Assembly (NCBI GenBank): GCA_018883705.1
Contig: JAHLFQ010000039.1
Span: forward strand, 1-8,023
Direction of reading: 5' to 3'
Origin: Candidatus Cellulosilyticum pullistercoris
GTDB taxonomy: Bacteria > Bacillota > Clostridia > Lachnospirales > Cellulosilyticaceae
DNA: 8,023 bases
In this document: one piece after another, positions 6,169 through 8,023 of the stretch
Numbering within the stretch: position 1 is the first letter of the stretch
Layout of the letters: each line of letters opens with the position of its first letter
The notes under the pieces: model-generated
Database searches by the model: none
The model's input: only the letters and a program-made list of their open reading frames with translations
What the model was told of the DNA's origin: nothing
Translations under genes and position numbers: made by a program

Positions 6169-6198
6169 TTGAAAATGAGTATATTAAAATCTTTATAA
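6169..6198 (+). promoter_or_regulatory. Candidate promoter for the antitoxin-mazF pair
   Basis: TTGAAA (6169-6174) followed by TTTATA (6192-6197, 17-bp spacer) or TTATAA (6193-6198, 18-bp spacer) would start transcription near 6205, about 95 nt before the antitoxin ATG. No T-rich terminator follows alr, so the module may also be read from upstream. Confidence 0.4.
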
Positions 6199-6273
6199 AA
6201 AAAATAACCGAGCATCGTATAAAAAGGTAAAAAATAGGCAACAATGACAATAGCTAGTTAGGAGTAGATCACG

Positions 6274-6291
6274 ATGTTTGATAGGGAGTGA
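6274..6291 (+). CDS. Possible five-codon leader ORF (MFDRE) before the antitoxin
   Basis: TTAGGAG (6258-6264) lies 9 nt before ATG TTT GAT AGG GAG TGA, which is better ribosome-site geometry than that of the antitoxin itself. The last codons of this mini-ORF contain AGGGAG (6283-6288), the likely Shine-Dalgarno of the antitoxin. Ribosomes finishing at 6291 would be 9 nt from the ATG at 6300, so the two could be coupled. It is too short for any homology test and may be chance. Confidence 0.3.
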   Translation: MFDRE

Positions 6292-6299
6292 TTTGCTTT

Positions 6300-6494
6300 A
6301 TGGCAAAATCCAGAAGTGAATTTGAAGTTACCAAAGAAAAGATAGAACAAATCCCTAAAATTAACGAAGAATTTAATATGATGAAAAAAGGTTATAAGGA
6401 AATGGCAGCGATTAACCTAGCCCTTTCAAATCTCTATTTTGAGGTAGAAAGTGAGGCGCAGTCTTATTATGATCGCATAGCGGAGTGTGAGTAA
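6300..6494 (+). CDS. ndoAI: EndoAI/MazE-type antitoxin of MazF, short form
   Basis: The predicted partner that binds and neutralises MazF. From the ATG at 6300 (AGGGAG at 6283-6288, spacing 11) it has 64 residues; an in-frame GTG at 6288 would add only MICF and has no ribosome site of its own. The second half, MMKKGYKEMAAINLALSNLYFEVESEAQ, matches the end of B. subtilis EndoAI as I remember it (MRRGYMEMAKINLNISSEAHFAECEAE), which is the part that docks on the toxin. Typical EndoAI is about 93 residues, with an N-terminal ribbon-helix-helix DNA-binding domain of CopG type. Here only MAKSRSEFEVTKEKIEQIPKINEEFN precedes the toxin-binding part, and a TAG lies in frame at 6282-6284, so the usual strand and first helix seem absent or highly diverged. 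It ends 1 nt before the preferred mazF start. Position makes the antitoxin role likely; DNA-binding autorepression is doubtful. Confidence 0.8.
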   Translation: MAKSRSEFEVTKEKIEQIPKINEEFNMMKKGYKEMAAINLALSNLYFEVESEAQSYYDRIAECE

Positions 6495-6495
6495 A

Positions 6496-6843
6496 GTGCA
6501 AGTAAAACGTGGAGATATTTTTTATGCGGACTTAAGTCCGGTTATAGGTTCAGAACAAGGCGGTATTCGCCCGGTACTAGTAGTTCAAAACGATGTTGGT
6601 AACAAATTCAGCCCTACAGTTATCTGTGCGGCTATCACTTCAAAGATTAATAAAGCAAAGCTACCTACACACGTAGAGATTGATGCAGCAGAATATGAGC
6701 TTGTTAAAAATTCTGTTATTCTCCTAGAGCAAATAAGAACAATCGATAAGAGAAGACTAAAGGAGAAAATCTGTCATTTAGATGATAACCTCATGATACA
6801 AGTTGATAAAGGGATTAAAATCAGTTTTGCACTAAATACATAG
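6496..6843 (+). CDS. mazF: MazF/EndoA mRNA interferase toxin
   Basis: A sequence-specific endoribonuclease of the PemK/MazF family that cuts single-stranded mRNA when the antitoxin is lost. From GTG at 6496 the protein has 115 residues. It starts MQVKRGDIFYADLSPVIGSEQGGIRPVLVVQND, aligning from the first residue with B. subtilis EndoA (MIVKRGDVYFADLSP). The catalytic pair R25 (GGIRPV) and T48 (CAAITS) is in place, as are KLPTHVEID and SVILLEQIRTIDKRRL. A GTG at 6487 would add three residues and overlap the antitoxin, but it sits 1 nt from the only nearby GGAG (6482-6485). That site is 10 nt from GTG 6496, so 6496 is preferred. The close match to EndoA suggests the same UACAU preference, inferred and not shown. 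Toxin and antitoxin are translationally linked, and a strong terminator follows 11 bp after the stop. Confidence 0.95.
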   Translation: MQVKRGDIFYADLSPVIGSEQGGIRPVLVVQNDVGNKFSPTVICAAITSKINKAKLPTHVEIDAAEYELVKNSVILLEQIRTIDKRRLKEKICHLDDNLMIQVDKGIKISFALNT

Positions 6844-6854
6844 TACATGTATAT

Positions 6855-6878
6855 GGAGACTTTTTAAGTCTCCTTTTT
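6855..6878 (+). terminator. Rho-independent terminator after mazF
   Basis: GGAGACTT (6855-6862) and AAGTCTCC (6866-6873) form a perfect 8-bp stem with a TTT loop, followed directly by five T residues (6874-6878). It starts 11 bp after the mazF stop and closes the core transcription unit. Confidence 0.92.
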
Positions 6879-6961
6879 GCATATATGAAACTTTTGGACG
6901 TTCATTAAGAGGATGTAATAAAGGATAAGAAGATGTAAAAGCAAGAAATCGTAAGATGGTA

Positions 6962-6985
6962 CTTATATCAGACATTAGATATAAG
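6962..6985 (+). promoter_or_regulatory. Operator-like inverted repeat upstream of the transporter promoter
   Basis: CTTATATC (6962-6969) and GATATAAG (6978-6985) are perfect 8-bp half sites separated by 8 bp. The right half ends 2 bp before the -35 hexamer at 6988, so the dyad centre is near -50 relative to the predicted transcription start. No T-run follows, so it is not a terminator. The position suits a transcription activator or a repressor. No regulator gene is visible in the window. Confidence 0.5.
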
Positions 6986-6987
6986 AG

Positions 6988-7016
6988 TTCACAATGCTAT
7001 AAAAATATGCTAGAAT
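6988..7016 (+). promoter_or_regulatory. Sigma-A promoter of the AEC transporter gene
   Basis: TTCACA (6988-6993) and TAGAAT (7011-7016) are exactly 17 bp apart, and a TG at 7008-7009 gives an extended -10 (TGCTAGAAT). Predicted transcription start is near 7023, about 36 nt before the ATG. It lies between the mazF terminator and the transporter gene, in keeping with a monocistronic unit. Confidence 0.7.
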
Positions 7017-7058
7017 AAAATTTAAATCAAACATAAGACAGGGGTAGGCGATCAGAAG

Positions 7059-7985
7059 ATGGAACTTAATGGTGTTTATACGCAGCTAGGGATTTTATTT
7101 TGTTTGATGGGTATAGGTTACGTTTTAGGAAGAATAAAGTTTTTTACTTTGCAAAGTAACGCTATGTTATCAAGCTTTATAGTAAAAGTTGCACTACCGG
7201 CAGTTATTATTTCGAGTATGTGCATGCCACTTACTAAGGATGTTTTCAAGCGCGCACTCATTTTGCTAGGATTATCTGTTCTAGTTTATACAATCATATT
7301 AATAGTGGCATGGAAAGTGCCAAGATTTATGACGGGTAATGAGATGCAACAAGGGATACTAAGTTTTTCTATTATGTTTTCCAACTGTGCATTTATGGGT
7401 TTTCCCGTTTTAGGTGCATTGTTAGGCAGTGAGGCGATTTTTTACGTTGCTATCTATAATATTATTTTCAATATTTTAGTGTATACTTTGGGTATTAAAT
7501 TCTTAGAAAGAGGCAAAAATCAAAAGAATGCTTTTGATATAAAGCTACTTATTAATCCTGGAATTATTGCAAGTTTTATAGGACTTGTTATTTTCTTTGG
7601 AGGGATTACGCTTCCAACTGTTGTATCGGGAACGATAGATAGTGTTGCCAGTATATGTACGCCATTATCTATGTTAGTAACGGGAGCAATGCTTAGCCAA
7701 ATGCCTATAAAAGAGGTATTTGCAGAAAGAAAGATTTATGTGCTTTCTTTTATAAGACTTATTTTACTTCCCCTTATGATATTTATATTAACTAAGTATG
7801 TACTGAACTTACAAGATGATTGGCTCATTATTATCCCTGTAGTTGTTGCGGGTATGCCTGTAGCAAGCAATGCAGCTATGATGGCTAGTGCTTATGAAAG
7901 TGATGCCAAGTTTGCATCACAGATAGTTATGATTACAACACTTATTAGTTGTATTTCTATTCCTGCTTTAATATACTTTTTATAA
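7059..7985 (+). CDS. AEC (auxin efflux carrier) family transporter
   Basis: A 308-residue integral membrane protein of the AEC family (bile/arsenite/riboflavin-transporter-like fold), which in bacteria moves small organic acids such as malate or malonate; the substrate here cannot be told. About ten hydrophobic helices are visible, near residues 8-25, 36-54, 66-85, 100-121, 126-147, 165-183, 195-213, 228-248, 256-276 and 287-307. Family marks are LPAVIISSM (46-54), FSNCAFMGFPV (107-117), NIIFNILVYTLG (134-145), NPGIIASFIG (166-175), TPLSMLVTGAML (201-212) and the broken helix MPVASNAAMMA (266-276). The ATG at 7059 follows a G-rich stretch (AGGGGTAGG, 7040-7048) at a long distance of about 10 nt from its last G. 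It has its own promoter and an upstream dyad, so it is probably expressed independently of mazF. The 38 bases after the stop hold nothing I can identify. Confidence 0.9.
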   Translation: MELNGVYTQLGILFCLMGIGYVLGRIKFFTLQSNAMLSSFIVKVALPAVIISSMCMPLTKDVFKRALILLGLSVLVYTIILIVAWKVPRFMTGNEMQQGILSFSIMFSNCAFMGFPVLGALLGSEAIFYVAIYNIIFNILVYTLGIKFLERGKNQKNAFDIKLLINPGIIASFIGLVIFFGGITLPTVVSGTIDSVASICTPLSMLVTGAMLSQMPIKEVFAERKIYVLSFIRLILLPLMIFILTKYVLNLQDDWLIIIPVVVAGMPVASNAAMMASAYESDAKFASQIVMITTLISCISIPALIYFL

Positions 7986-8023
7986 AGGTTAGATTTAAAA
8001 CGATTGCATAGATTAGAAATGAG

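Noticed and set aside
6123..6198. Long A+T stem (ATAAAGATATTTTA with TAAAATCTTTAT) as a terminator after alr
   Set aside because: The stem is purely A+T with a 2-nt bulge and a loop of about 50 nt, and it is followed by A residues rather than a T-run.
6487..6495. GTG at 6487 as the mazF start
   Set aside because: The nearest GGAG ends 1 nt before it, too close to serve; GTG 6496 gives the correct EndoA-like N-terminus and usable spacing.
6527..6540. Perfect 14-bp palindrome CGGACTTAAGTCCG inside mazF, a possible operator
   Set aside because: It encodes the conserved residues ADLSP of MazF, and one 14-bp palindrome in 8 kb is close to chance expectation.
1..8023. CRISPR array, tRNA or rRNA genes, insertion sequence, prophage or a multi-gene defence island
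   Set aside because: No spaced repeat array, cloverleaf, transposase, integrase or defence-type enzyme is visible; the only toxin module is the common alr-linked MazF pair.

Overview
The window is A+T-rich DNA with strong G-rich Shine-Dalgarno sites and every gene on the + strand. It looks like the chromosome of a low-GC Firmicute of the class Clostridia, probably a spore former. The main argument is gene order: acpS, nnr, a LolA-like lipoprotein gene, alr, an EndoAI-type antitoxin gene and mazF. As I recall them, Bacillus subtilis (acpS-ydcC-alrA-ndoAI-ndoA) and Clostridioides difficile (gerS-alr2-mazEF) have related orders. I would guess a Lachnospirales-type genome, but the sequence does not prove the genus.

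Layout. Positions 3-125 hold the last 40 codons of an unrecognised gene, followed by a clear rho-independent terminator (181-234). A two-gene unit follows: a secreted YHYH-motif protein with a C-terminal stalk domain (375-989) and a small one-helix membrane protein (1026-1244), closed by a hairpin (1255-1280). A 258-bp gap carries an exact tandem 20-bp repeat and a TATAAT box. The core unit then begins with an unrecognised coiled-coil protein (1503-2192), acpS (2194-2610), which overlaps nnr (2573-4111), a 233-bp gap, a GerS/YdcC-like lipoprotein (4345-4935), alr (start corrected to 4980), a short EndoAI-type antitoxin and mazF (start corrected to 6496). It closes with a strong terminator (6855-6878). 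Last comes a monocistronic AEC-family transporter (7059-7985) with a good sigma-A promoter and an operator-like dyad directly upstream of it.

How the genes fit together. AcpS activates acyl carrier protein for lipid synthesis. Nnr repairs hydrated NAD(P)H. Alr makes D-alanine for peptidoglycan, and its lipoprotein neighbour is a candidate spore-cortex or germination factor. MazF with its antitoxin is an mRNA-cleaving toxin module that commonly sits behind alr.

The window is mostly housekeeping and I found no clearly new multi-gene system. The points most worth a second look are the antitoxin that seems to lack much of the usual DNA-binding N-terminus, two UACAU motifs at the mazF stop codon, the lipoprotein-alr pair, the dyad before the transporter, the tandem repeat and the orphan coiled-coil protein.
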